Positions 29,309 through 37,341 of a stretch of DNA of 64,000 nucleotides are shown one piece after another. Position 1 is the stretch's first letter; each line of letters begins with the position of its first letter. The notes under the pieces are model-generated. The model was given only the letters and a program-made list of their open reading frames with translations, ran no database searches and was not told the origin of the DNA. The stretch comes from Bordetella genomosp. 5 (GTDB lineage: Bacteria; Pseudomonadota; Gammaproteobacteria; Burkholderiales; Burkholderiaceae_B): contig NZ_NEVN01000002.1 in NCBI RefSeq assembly GCF_002261475.1, positions 372,001 to 436,000 on the forward strand, written 5' to 3'. Position numbers and translations under genes: made by a program.

Positions 29309-30046
29309 ATGACGGGCAAGTTGCGCGCGTGCATAGCCGGGTGCCTGGCTTCGATCTGGTTGAGCGGTTGTATCGTGCCGCAGGCCACCCCATCGACCGC
29401 CCGGGCGACCGGGCCGAAAGGCGAGTCGATGTCGGCGGATCAGTTTGCCCAGACGGACTTCAATCGCACCGTCACGATCGAAATCCGCGACAACCTCAAC
29501 AGCCTGTATTCGCTGCTCGACAAGCTCTACCGGCGCAACCCGCGCGAATGGCGCAAGACCGGCGTCACGAGCCAGGAAGACGCCGTCGCGCGCGTGAAGC
29601 GCCTGATCGAAACGCGGCGTTCGCCCCCGGGCCTGGCGGGTCTGCGCGATATCCAGATTCTCGCTGTTTCTCTTGACCCCAATTATCAGGGCGACCGCGT
29701 GGCCGCCTTCATCTACGGTCTGGCCGATACGCTGATCGCGGCGCACAACGACAAGACCCGCATCTACGTGTCCGATGTCCTGGACGGCCAGCGTCTCTAC
29801 AATGCCGCGCGCAACGTCGAGGCAGCCGCCTGGCTGCTGTCGTCGCGGCGCAATGCGCAAGGCGAGCCGCTATTGCTCGCCAATGAAATGTCCGCCACTG
29901 CCATCAATCTGAGTTTCGAGCGCGAGTTCGGCGCTATCATCGGCCGGCTGGACCTGATCGCCAATCTGCTCGGCGAAAACTCCCGCCGCATCGGCATCAA
30001 TTATGCGCAGGGCCTGCTTTTCTTCAATTTCCTGCCAGTACGTTAG
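29309..30046 (+). CDS. Putative lipoprotein (245 aa)
   Basis: A signal peptide with a lipobox LSGC (residues 18-21) starts the protein, which then continues as a soluble, mainly helical domain with FNRTVTIEIRDNLNSLYSLLDKLYRRNPREW and a later GLADTLIAAHNDKTRIYVSDVLDGQRLYNAARNVE segment. I recognise the general look of a conserved betaproteobacterial lipoprotein of unknown function but cannot name it. It ends just before the threonine dehydratase gene (14-base gap). Confidence 0.82.
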   Translation: MTGKLRACIAGCLASIWLSGCIVPQATPSTARATGPKGESMSADQFAQTDFNRTVTIEIRDNLNSLYSLLDKLYRRNPREWRKTGVTSQEDAVARVKRLIETRRSPPGLAGLRDIQILAVSLDPNYQGDRVAAFIYGLADTLIAAHNDKTRIYVSDVLDGQRLYNAARNVEAAAWLLSSRRNAQGEPLLLANEMSATAINLSFEREFGAIIGRLDLIANLLGENSRRIGINYAQGLLFFNFLPVR

Positions 30047-30059
30047 ACCGGACTTCAAC

Positions 30060-31277
30060 GTGATCGACCTCTCCGCCATCCAGACCGCCCGCGAGAATCT
30101 GCGCGGACAAGTGCAGAAAACCCCGTTCACGCTGTCGCGCACGCTCTCCGACATCCTGGGCGCGCAGATCTGGCTCAAATTCGAAAACCTGCAGTTCACC
30201 GCCTCGTTCAAAGAGCGTGGCGCGCTCAACCGCATGCTGACGCTCTCCGACGCCGAGCGCAGGCAGGGCGTCATCGCCGTCTCGGCCGGCAATCACGCGC
30301 AGGGCGTGGCGTACCACGCGCAGCGCATGGGCATCCCCGCCGTGATCGTGATGCCGCGCTTCACGCCCACGGTCAAGGTCGCCAACACCCGCCGCTTCGG
30401 CGCCGAGGTCGTGCTGGCCGGCGACACCTTCGATGATGCGAAGTCGCACGGACTCACGCTCGCGCACGAACGCGGCCTCGTCATGATTCACCCCTACGAC
30501 GACGAAGACGTCATCGCGGGGCAGGGCACGGTCGGGCTCGAAATGCTCGAAGACCAGCCCGATCTCGACGCCGTCATCATTGCGATCGGCGGCGGCGGTC
30601 TCATCTCGGGCATCGCCACGGCGGTCAAGACGCTCAAGCCGGACATCGAAGTGATCGGCGTGCAGACCGAACGCTTTCCGTCCATGTACGCAGCGCTCAA
30701 CGGCCAGGAGCTCAACGCCGGCCACTACACGATCGCCGAAGGCATCGCGGTCAAGACGCCGGGCACCATCACGCAAGAGATCTGCAGCCGTTTGGTCGAT
30801 CGCATCGAGCTCGTGAGCGAGGCCGATATCGAGCACGCCATCGTGGTGCTGCTCGAGATCGAAAAAACCGTGGTCGAAGGCGCCGGCGCGGCCGGTCTGG
30901 CGGCGCTGCTGCTGGAGCAGCAACGTGGCGCGTCCCGCTTCGCCGGCAAGCGCGTGGGCCTGGTGCTCACGGGCGGCAACATCGATCCGCTCATGCTGGG
31001 CGAGCTCATCGAGCGCGGCATGGTCCGCGCCGGGCGTCTCGCGCGCATCCGCGTCGACCTGCGAGACCTGCCGGGCGCGCTCGCGCAGGCCACCAAGCTG
31101 ATCGCCGACGCGCACGCCAACATCACCGAGGTGCATCACCAGCGCGCGTTCACGACGCTGCCGGTGCGCAATGTCGAAGTCGATTTCGTGCTGCAGACGC
31201 GCGGCCCCGAGCACATTCTGGAAGTGATCGACGTGCTCAACCGGGCGGGTTTTGCCGCCAGCAATCACGATCATTGA
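30060..31277 (+). CDS. ilvA: Threonine ammonia-lyase (biosynthetic threonine dehydratase)
   Basis: The 405-residue PLP enzyme deaminates threonine to 2-ketobutyrate, feeding isoleucine synthesis together with the ilvI-ilvH-ilvC unit 6 kb upstream. The PLP lysine lies in TASFKERGALN, the glycine loop is GGGGLISG, and one C-terminal ACT domain is present (RIRVDLRDLPGALAQATKLIAD). The single ACT domain and length fit the shorter form rather than the two-ACT E. coli IlvA. The GTG at 30060 (VIDLSAIQTARENL) is chosen because the ATG at 30003 would overlap the lipoprotein gene. Confidence 0.93.
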   Translation: MIDLSAIQTARENLRGQVQKTPFTLSRTLSDILGAQIWLKFENLQFTASFKERGALNRMLTLSDAERRQGVIAVSAGNHAQGVAYHAQRMGIPAVIVMPRFTPTVKVANTRRFGAEVVLAGDTFDDAKSHGLTLAHERGLVMIHPYDDEDVIAGQGTVGLEMLEDQPDLDAVIIAIGGGGLISGIATAVKTLKPDIEVIGVQTERFPSMYAALNGQELNAGHYTIAEGIAVKTPGTITQEICSRLVDRIELVSEADIEHAIVVLLEIEKTVVEGAGAAGLAALLLEQQRGASRFAGKRVGLVLTGGNIDPLMLGELIERGMVRAGRLARIRVDLRDLPGALAQATKLIADAHANITEVHHQRAFTTLPVRNVEVDFVLQTRGPEHILEVIDVLNRAGFAASNHDH

Positions 31278-31339
31278 GCTTGTGCCGGGCCCCGCGTGAA
31301 CCGCCTCGGATCCGCGCCCGGCCCGCACGCCTTGCGTCT

Positions 31340-31372
31340 GGCCAGCATTTGGCCAGCACTCGGCCAGCATTT
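31340..31372. repeat. 11-bp direct repeat, three copies
   Basis: Three head-to-tail copies of GGCCAGCATTT (the middle one ending ACTC) lie between ilvA and the convergent PIN-domain gene. Confidence 0.75.
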
Positions 31373-31392
31373 CGCCCGCTCGTCGTCCGCGC

Positions 31393-32055
31393 TCAGTCCG
31401 TCGCCTGTCCGGCGCCCGAAGCCTGCGCGGCGTACCGCTCCGCCAGCTTGCGCACGCGATACAGCCGCTCGCGCTGCAAGGTGGCTCCCAGCGGCTCGGG
31501 CTCGCGGCCCAGGGCCAGCCAGTCGGCGCTCACGCCGTTCACCGCCGCCATCAGCGCCTCCGGCTGCGTCTCGAACCAGCGCGCCAGCAGGTGATCCGGA
31601 TTGAACACATCGAGGCCCTGGCGCCGCAGTTCGGAGCGATTGAAGTCCTTCAGGTTCCAGGTCATCACCTGCACGACGGGTAGCCGCTGCGCGCCGCAGC
31701 GCGCCCGCCGCGCCAGGCCGGCGGCGATCACATGGAAGTCCTTCGGGTCGCTGTAGCGCAGCCCGGCCTCGTACACGCCCACGTCGGCCTCGAGCGCGCC
31801 GGGGCAGCGTGCGTTCATCTCGGCCCATTGCTCGCTCATCACCTCGGGCGGAATCGCCCACAGTCGCGACGCATTGCGCCGCCATTCCTCGCCGATACGC
31901 TCGGTCCATACCGGCTGATACACGCCGGCCTCGGCCAGGCGCAACATCAGGCGGCGCACGATGCCGGACATCAGGACGCAGGCGTCCAGCACGATGAAGG
32001 GGGGAGGGGTTGCGGACGACAAGATGGGGAACGGCGAGGCGATGGGACGGCGCAA
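31393..32055 (-). CDS. PIN-domain protein
   Basis: The 220-residue protein has a PIN-type (VapC-like) nuclease domain: an N-terminal acidic FIVLDACVLM strand, EEWRRN, and the later acidic cluster YSDPKDFHVIAAGL followed by TWNLKDFNRSEL. PIN domains use a cluster of aspartates to bind Mg/Mn and cut RNA. It is longer than typical toxin VapC (about 130-140 aa), and no antitoxin gene lies beside it, so it may be a solitary PIN protein rather than a toxin. The C-terminus (about 140-220) is an additional helical region. Confidence 0.82.
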   Translation of the reverse strand: MRRPIASPFPILSSATPPPFIVLDACVLMSGIVRRLMLRLAEAGVYQPVWTERIGEEWRRNASRLWAIPPEVMSEQWAEMNARCPGALEADVGVYEAGLRYSDPKDFHVIAAGLARRARCGAQRLPVVQVMTWNLKDFNRSELRRQGLDVFNPDHLLARWFETQPEALMAAVNGVSADWLALGREPEPLGATLQRERLYRVRKLAERYAAQASGAGQATD

Positions 32056-32154
32056 GAATAACCGGTTTTGCCGGGCGCGGCCCGGGCGAAAAGGTGTGCG
32101 ACGCCGCGCGTCAGGGGGCGGGCGCGTTCACGGCCAAGTGCTTGATATTCCAGG

Positions 32155-32239
32155 TGGTGCACCCACCCGGGGTCGAACCGGGACGCCTTGCGGCGAGGGA
32201 TTTTAAGTCCCTTGCGTCTACCAATTTCGCCATGGGTGC
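32155..32239 (-). tRNA. tRNA-Leu (anticodon UAA)
   Basis: An 85-nt class II tRNA: acceptor GCACCCA/TGGGTGC, discriminator A and encoded CCA; T-arm CCCGG TTCGACC CCGGG. The anticodon stem-loop GGGACTTAAAATCCC gives UAA, reading UUA/UUG leucine codons. It is 2 bases from the neighbouring tRNA-Ser and probably cotranscribed. Confidence 0.95.
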
Positions 32240-32241
32240 AA

Positions 32242-32331
32242 TGGCGGAAGCGGTGGGATTCGAACCCACGAAGGGTATAAGCCCTTGCCGGTTTTCAAGA
32301 CCGGTGCCTTCAACCGCTCGGCCACACTTCC
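32242..32331 (-). tRNA. tRNA-Ser (anticodon UGA)
   Basis: A 90-nt class II tRNA with acceptor stem starting GGAAGTG, discriminator G and encoded CCA, T-arm GTGGG TTCGAAT CCCAC and a long variable arm. The anticodon loop CTTGAAA gives UGA. It lies upstream of tRNA-Leu(UAA) on the same strand. Confidence 0.95.
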
Positions 32332-32449
32332 GCGTGCGCACGGCGAGCGCCGCGCTCGGGTAACCCTGCGACCGTTACCGGCAAGTGCATGGATTCCCGT
32401 AAAGGGCAGCATAATAATCCATTTACCAGAATCACGACGGAGGCGTTTC

Positions 32450-33424
32450 ATGAAAGCAGTCGAAATCACTCAGCCCGGCGGGCCGGAAGTCCTGGTGGCC
32501 AGCGAGCAGCCGATGCCTGTGCCCGCCGCGGGCGAAGTGCTGATCAAGGTCAGCGCGGCCGGCATCAACCGCCCCGACGTGTTTCAACGCAAGGGCAACT
32601 ACGCGCCGCCTCCGGGCGCCTCCGAGCTGCCCGGCCTCGAAGTGGCCGGCGAGATCGTGGGCGGCGACGCCGCGCTGGCGGGCTTCAAGGTGGGCGACAA
32701 GGTCTGCGCGCTGGTCGCGGGCGGTGGCTATGCCGAGTACTGTGTCGCGCCCGCGCTGCAGTGCCTGCCCATCCCCAAGGGGCTGAGCGACATCGAGGCT
32801 GCCGGCCTGCCCGAGACGTACTTCACGGTGTGGAGCAATGTGTTCGACCGCGGCGCACTGGCCGACGGCGAGGCGCTGCTGGTGCACGGCGGCGCGAGCG
32901 GCATCGGCACCACGGCGATCCAGATCGCGCGCGCGATGGGTCACACGGTCTATGCCACGGTCGGCAGCGACGAGCGCGTGGCCGCCGTCGAAAAGCTCGG
33001 TGCCATCGGCATCAACTACAAGACGCAGGACTACGTCGAAGAGATCAAGCGCCATACCGGTGGCAAGGGCGTGAACGTGATCCTCGACATGGTGGCGGGC
33101 GACTACATCAACCGCGATCTGAAGTGCCTGGCCGACGACGGCCGCATCGTCATCATTGCGCTGCTCGGGGGCCCCAAGGCCACGATCGACTGCAACGAGC
33201 TGATGCGTCGCCGCCTGACCGTGACGGGTTCGACCCTGCGTCCGCGCTCGGTCGAGTTCAAGGGCGAGATCGCGCGTGCGCTGCGCGAACGCGTCTGGCC
33301 GCTGCTCGAAGCGGGCAAGATCAAGCCGATCATTCACGCCACGCTGCCGCTCGATCAGGCTGCCGCGGGCCACGCCATGATGGAAGCCGGTGAACAGGTC
33401 GGCAAAATCATCCTGACGGTCTGA
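32450..33424 (+). CDS. NAD(P)H:quinone oxidoreductase (zeta-crystallin-like MDR)
   Basis: The 324-residue enzyme is a zinc-independent medium-chain dehydrogenase/reductase. The quinone-oxidoreductase signature GINRPDVFQRKGNYAPPPGAS and the NADPH motif VHGGASGIGTTAIQIARAMG are present, and the structural/catalytic zinc cysteines are missing as expected. In this family the enzymes reduce quinones by one or two electrons. The ATG is preceded by CGGAGG. The same gene stands before tpiA-secG in related Burkholderiales. Confidence 0.93.
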   Translation: MKAVEITQPGGPEVLVASEQPMPVPAAGEVLIKVSAAGINRPDVFQRKGNYAPPPGASELPGLEVAGEIVGGDAALAGFKVGDKVCALVAGGGYAEYCVAPALQCLPIPKGLSDIEAAGLPETYFTVWSNVFDRGALADGEALLVHGGASGIGTTAIQIARAMGHTVYATVGSDERVAAVEKLGAIGINYKTQDYVEEIKRHTGGKGVNVILDMVAGDYINRDLKCLADDGRIVIIALLGGPKATIDCNELMRRRLTVTGSTLRPRSVEFKGEIARALRERVWPLLEAGKIKPIIHATLPLDQAAAGHAMMEAGEQVGKIILTV

Positions 33425-33611
33425 CGATCTGCCTCGGCGCAATTCGCGCCGACACGCTACAATCATGGGTTTGGCTCGGGAAGCTTTTCGGGCCGATCGC
33501 CCCCTGTCCGGCCCCGAGGGTCCTGTGGGATGGTTACCGTGAGCGCGCCAGCGCGCGCACCGGGCCTCTCTCAGGGCGCTTCCAGGGCCTCTTTATCGCC
33601 CACTATTGCGC

Positions 33612-34358
33612 ATGACCCAAACCGCGAATCGCGCCCGCCTCGTGCTGGGCAACTGGAAAATGCACGGCAGCCTGGCCGACAACGCCGCGCTGCTGGACGC
33701 ACTGCGTGCGGCCGATGCCGCCAGCCACTGTCAGATCGGCGTGTGCGTGCCTTTCCCGTACCTCGCCCAGACGGCTCAGGCCTTGGCCGGCAGCGCCATC
33801 ACCTGGGGCGCGCAAGACGTGAGCGCCCAGGCCAAGGGCGCCTTTACCGGTGAAGTGTCGGCGTCGATGCTCAAGGAATTCGGCTGCCGCTGGGCGCTGG
33901 CCGGTCACTCCGAGCGCCGCACGCTGCACGGCGAGAGCGACCAGCTCGTGGCCGACAAGGCCCGCGCCGCGCTCGAGCAAGGTCTCACGCCGGTGGTCTG
34001 CGTGGGCGAATCCCTCGAACAACGCGAAAGCGGCGACACCCTCGCCGTGATCGAACGCCAGCTCGCGCCGGTACTGGCGCTGGGCCGCGAGGCCGTGGCC
34101 GCCATGGTGCTGGCCTATGAGCCCGTGTGGGCCATCGGCACCGGCCGTACCGCCACGCCCGAGCAGGCGCAAGAAGTCCACGCCGCGATCCGCGCCGCGC
34201 TGACCAAGCTGGGCGCGCCGCAGGTGCAGGTGCTGTACGGCGGCAGCGTCAAGGCTGCCAACGCGGCCACCCTGTTCGCCATGGCCGACATCGACGGCGC
34301 CCTCGTGGGCGGCGCGTCGCTCGTGGCCGAAGAATTCCTGCGCATCGCCGCAAACTAA
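33612..34358 (+). CDS. tpiA: Triose-phosphate isomerase
   Basis: The 248-residue glycolytic enzyme interconverts dihydroxyacetone phosphate and glyceraldehyde 3-phosphate. GNWKMHG, the AGHSERR histidine block, the catalytic AYEPVWAIGTG and the YGGSV phosphate loop are all present. The ATG at 33612 directly follows a TTGCGC; the leader contains GCTACAAT at about 33456-33463, a plausible -10. secG follows within 20 bases. Confidence 0.97.
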   Translation: MTQTANRARLVLGNWKMHGSLADNAALLDALRAADAASHCQIGVCVPFPYLAQTAQALAGSAITWGAQDVSAQAKGAFTGEVSASMLKEFGCRWALAGHSERRTLHGESDQLVADKARAALEQGLTPVVCVGESLEQRESGDTLAVIERQLAPVLALGREAVAAMVLAYEPVWAIGTGRTATPEQAQEVHAAIRAALTKLGAPQVQVLYGGSVKAANAATLFAMADIDGALVGGASLVAEEFLRIAAN

Positions 34359-34378
34359 GTTTCCGTACGGAGTCTGTA

Positions 34379-34837
34379 ATGTCTATGATCCTTCCCACCT
34401 TGATGATCGTGCAGGTCGTGTCCGCGCTGGCGATCATCGTGCTGGTGCTGTTGCAACAGGGCAAGGGAGCCGATATGGGCTCGTCCTTCGGCAGCGGTTC
34501 GGCCGGCAGCCTGTTCGGTGCCTCGGGCGCCGCCAACTTCCTGTCGCGCAGCACCAAGTGGGCCGCCGTGGTGTTCTTCGCCACGACCGCCGGCCTGGCC
34601 TATGTCACGCACAGCAACAACGGCGTCGGTGTCGACAGCGGCATCATGCAAAACTACCAAGACCGCTCGGTGCCCCAGGCGCCCGGCGCCGGCCCCTCGG
34701 CTCCCGGCACGCCCGCGCCGAACTCGGTGCCGTCCGTGCCCGCGCCCGCCGCGCCGGCCCAGCCCGACGCCTCCGTGCCCAGCGTGCCTGCCACGCCGGC
34801 CCCGGCACCGGCCGAAGCGCCCAAGCCCGCGCAGTAA
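34379..34837 (+). CDS. secG: Preprotein translocase subunit SecG
   Basis: The 152-residue inner-membrane protein begins MSMILPTLMIVQVVSALAIIVLVLLQQGKGADMGSSFG, with the SecG signature QQGKGADMG followed by a second membrane helix (AVVFFATTAGLAYVT). The C-terminal half is a long, low-complexity Pro/Ala/Val-rich tail as in other Burkholderiales SecG. It assists SecYE by improving export. The start is chosen at the first ATG of the family sequence; a tRNA-Leu gene follows. Confidence 0.95.
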   Translation: MSMILPTLMIVQVVSALAIIVLVLLQQGKGADMGSSFGSGSAGSLFGASGAANFLSRSTKWAAVVFFATTAGLAYVTHSNNGVGVDSGIMQNYQDRSVPQAPGAGPSAPGTPAPNSVPSVPAPAAPAQPDASVPSVPATPAPAPAEAPKPAQ

Positions 34838-35143
34838 GGCATCAACAGTCAAGCGCGGGGTGAGTGGTCGGCACCCCGCGAGCTCAGGTCTTTCGTGGCA
34901 AGACCGCGGCGCACCGGGATGCACGCGTTGGCTTCCTCCCGGCGCCGCAAGCAAAAAAGCCTCGCGATTTTGCACAATCGAAAAACAGTGCTAGAATGCA
35001 CGGCTTTCCAGGACAGCGCCAAACAAGCACTGTCAGCCAGGCGAAAATCCTTCGGGATCTACGCCACGGATGAAGAAGACCGAGGGCACGCCGCAAGGCA
35101 AACCCGAGCTTCGTTTCCCAGGCACTGGAAAAATCTGGTGAAT
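34838..35143. promoter_or_regulatory. secG-tRNA-Leu intergenic region with tRNA promoter
   Basis: A dyad CGCGGGGTG / CACCCCGCG at about 34854-34880 may terminate secG. A good sigma70 promoter, TTGCAC (34970-34975), 16-base spacer, TAGAAT (34992-34997), points to the tRNA-Leu gene about 145 bases further on; the intervening leader would be removed by processing. No protein gene is seen. Confidence 0.65.
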
Positions 35144-35228
35144 GCCGACGTGGTGAAATTGGTAGACACGCTATCTTGAGGGGGTAGTGGCGAAAGCTGT
35201 GCGAGTTCGAGTCTCGCCGTCGGCACCA
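35144..35228 (+). tRNA. tRNA-Leu (anticodon GAG), island insertion target
   Basis: An 85-nt class II tRNA: acceptor GCCGACG/CGTCGGC, A discriminator and encoded CCA; T-arm GCGAG TTCGAGT CTCGC. The anticodon stem-loop GCTATCTTGAGGGGGTAG gives GAG, reading CUC/CUU. Its 3' end doubles as the attachment site of the island that follows, and the tRNA itself is intact. Confidence 0.95.
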
Positions 35229-35234
35229 AGAATT
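35204..35234 (+). repeat. attL: 3' end of tRNA-Leu(GAG)
   Basis: The 31-base segment starting AGTTCGAGTCTCGCC and ending CACCAAGAATT spans the T-arm, acceptor and CCA of the tRNA. It is repeated at 51733-51762 with one substitution and one missing base, and both copies are followed by similar terminators. Confidence 0.85.
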
Positions 35235-35265
35235 TGTCCAAGGTCGTCCCTGGACGTGTAAAGAA

Positions 35266-35298
35266 CCCGCATCTCTCCTATGAGGATGCGGGTTTTTT
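35266..35298 (+). terminator. Rho-independent terminator after tRNA-Leu(GAG)
   Basis: Stem CCCGCATC / GATGCGGG with an internal CTCTC...GAG region and a following TTTTTT. It closely resembles the terminator downstream of attR (51790-51818), as expected if one copy came with the element and the other is ancestral. Confidence 0.85.
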
Positions 35299-35338
35299 GT
35301 TGCCTGGCGTCCCCGTTTGTCCATCAGCATCCATTGCG

Positions 35339-35365
35339 TTTGAGTAGGGCTTTGAGTATGTTTTT
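35339..35365 (+). repeat. Integrase arm-like repeats, left end
   Basis: TTTGAGTAGGG is followed by TTTGAGTATGTTTTT (35351-35365). The same 15-mer plus a GAGTAGG copy recurs just inside attR at 51679-51704. Repeats of this kind close to the integrase gene and att sites are probable arm-type binding sites of the integrase or its excision factor. Confidence 0.7.
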
Positions 35366-35393
35366 GGCTACATACTTAAAACGGGCCCTATTT

Positions 35394-36653
35394 ATGCCTA
35401 GTCTGGCAAAAGGATTGACCGATCTGGCGGTCAAAAATGCGAAACGCAAAAACAAGCGCTACACCCTAGCAGACGGGGGAGGCCTACATCTCGAGGTGCT
35501 TCCGACGGGCAGAAAATCCTGGTTTTCGCGGTACAGACTGCCAGATGGCAAGCAGCGCACTGTCGTCCTGGGTTTATATCCAGTCATGAGTCTCGCTGAA
35601 GCTCGTCTGAAGACGGAAGAAGTTCATTACGCTAGCAGGACGGGCGGGTCAATTGTCGGGGCGAGAGCCGAGGCAAAGATGCATGTTCAAGCTCTGACTA
35701 TGGAGCAGGACCGGATTCAGCAGGCGGCCGAGGAGTCTAAGCGCTATTCGTTCGCCCGACTGTCCGAGGCTTGGCTAGCATTCCGTAAGAACAGTTGGGC
35801 TCCTGAGAGCTATCGAAAGGCCCAATACGTAGTTCGGAAATTGCTTCAGCCCGCCATCGGCGAGCGAGACATGCGCACGCTGCGTAGTCCTGATGTGACC
35901 GACACGCTGCGAAGCATTGCGGCGAATACTCCAAGCTTGGCCAAGAAAGCCCAGCAGTACCTAAACGGCGTCATTGAGTATTGCATCCACGAGGGTGTCC
36001 GCGGGGATGATCAGGTGCTCAGGCTGAAAGGCATTCTACCTAGTCACCGGGGTGGGCATGTGCCGGCCGTGACTCGACAGCAGGAAGTTGGCCAACTGAT
36101 GCGGACGATCCAAGCCTACGAAGGTATTGTTGTCCGTTCAGCGTTGCTGCTCGCGGCCTGGACCGCCTTACGTCCCGGCGTTGTCGCGAGCGCCAAATGG
36201 TCAGAAATAAATCTGCAAACAGCGGAGTGGCATATTTCGGGCATGAACGCCGATGGATCTCGGCGTATGAAGACGGGGAATGACCACCTCGTCAGTCTGC
36301 CGACGCAGGCCATCGCAATGCTGACGGACATGCAGCGGTTCTCAGGTGGGGATATGTACGTTTTTCCTGCCGTGGGTAAGCTTAAGAATCCACATTTGCA
36401 CCGGGATGCGCTTTCCCGCGCGCTGCGCTTGATGGGGTTTGCAGGTGAGCACAGTCCCCATGGGTTTCGCGCAATGCTCCGCACCATAGCGCGCGAGCGG
36501 CTTAAGATCGATTTCGATGTGCTGGAAGCGCAGCTTGCGCACGCCAAACGGGACCAAATCCAGGCGGCCTATGACCGAACAGGGTTTGTGGATGAGCGTC
36601 GTGAGGCAATGCAGAAGTGGGCGGATTACTTGGATGTGCAGGCTGCCGGGTAA
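35394..36653 (+). CDS. P4-type tyrosine integrase
   Basis: The 419-residue site-specific recombinase carries the N-terminal DUF4102/arm-binding domain (LTDLAVKNAKRKNKRYTLADGGGLHLEVLPTG) and the catalytic domain with the first arginine in AWTALRPGVVASAKWSEI, the HGFRAMLRT box (HxxR), LAHAKRD and the tyrosine nucleophile in AAYDRT. It should integrate the element into tRNA-Leu(GAG). The frame is open to 35280, but the ATG at 35394 (MPSLAKGL) begins the family alignment and leaves the arm-like repeats outside the coding region. Confidence 0.94.
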   Translation: MPSLAKGLTDLAVKNAKRKNKRYTLADGGGLHLEVLPTGRKSWFSRYRLPDGKQRTVVLGLYPVMSLAEARLKTEEVHYASRTGGSIVGARAEAKMHVQALTMEQDRIQQAAEESKRYSFARLSEAWLAFRKNSWAPESYRKAQYVVRKLLQPAIGERDMRTLRSPDVTDTLRSIAANTPSLAKKAQQYLNGVIEYCIHEGVRGDDQVLRLKGILPSHRGGHVPAVTRQQEVGQLMRTIQAYEGIVVRSALLLAAWTALRPGVVASAKWSEINLQTAEWHISGMNADGSRRMKTGNDHLVSLPTQAIAMLTDMQRFSGGDMYVFPAVGKLKNPHLHRDALSRALRLMGFAGEHSPHGFRAMLRTIARERLKIDFDVLEAQLAHAKRDQIQAAYDRTGFVDERREAMQKWADYLDVQAAG

Positions 36654-36979
36654 TGATCAAGAAGCTGCGTTCGGCCACCGCTATGGATGCTGTTGTGTGA
36701 GGAATGTGAGCCGATTTCGATATGAAGACCGCTTGAAGTGCTCGCCGCCCTATGTTAGATTTTCATCCACAGCACCCTCGCTGTAAGGTGTGATGGTCTA
36801 CCAAGTATCAAACGACCGTCATTCCTTCTGCCCTCTTGCCGCTCTGGCTGAGGCATAGAAGATGCGCCTAATGGTAATAGGCTCCTCCAGTTCCGTATAA
36901 GTCGCTCCAATGTGCCTGGTAAGCGCCTCGTAACCCATCTTCGTCCGACCGGGCGTTTTACAGATGGGAGAATTTCAGC
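36654..36979. other. Regulatory region between integrase and AlpA-like gene
   Basis: No gene is seen. A fair promoter, TTGAAG (36733-36738), 17-base spacer, TAGATT (36756-36761), points to the AlpA-like gene. GGGAG at about 36966 provides the ribosome-binding site. Confidence 0.55.
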
Positions 36980-37174
36980 GTGTTGTCTGACAAGCTTATT
37001 GGCCTTCATGAGGTCTGCGGGATCGTGGGCCTCAAAAAGTCGACGATCTATGCGCTCATTGCTGCGCAGCGTTTCCCCCGTATCGTTAAGTGCGGTCGAA
37101 AGACCCTGTTCTCTGCAAGCCAAGTAGATTCTTGGGTACAAGATCGAATTAGAGAAAGCGAGCTGGCGACCTAG
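36980..37174 (+). CDS. AlpA-family excisionase/transcriptional regulator
   Basis: The 64-residue protein (GTG start) is a winged-helix AlpA/MerR-type DNA-binding protein: LIGLHEVCGIVGLKKSTIYALIAAQRFPRIVKCGRKTLFSASQVDSWVQDRI. Such proteins in P4-like elements control integrase expression and/or act as excision factor. Position immediately between the integrase and primase genes fits. There is no other domain. Confidence 0.9.
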   Translation: MLSDKLIGLHEVCGIVGLKKSTIYALIAAQRFPRIVKCGRKTLFSASQVDSWVQDRIRESELAT

Positions 37175-37341
37175 GCAAGTAACAAGTCCTCCACTCCAGA
37201 TAGAGAAATGGCGTGCCCTTTCTCCCTGCAAAAAAAGTGAGTGATGTGAGCGTACTTGTTTACTTATTTTTATGCCTTTTCATAATCGAAAAGGGGTAAT
37301 AGGTTGGCCGCTAACTTCGCTCACACTCAAGGAAATTTCCA

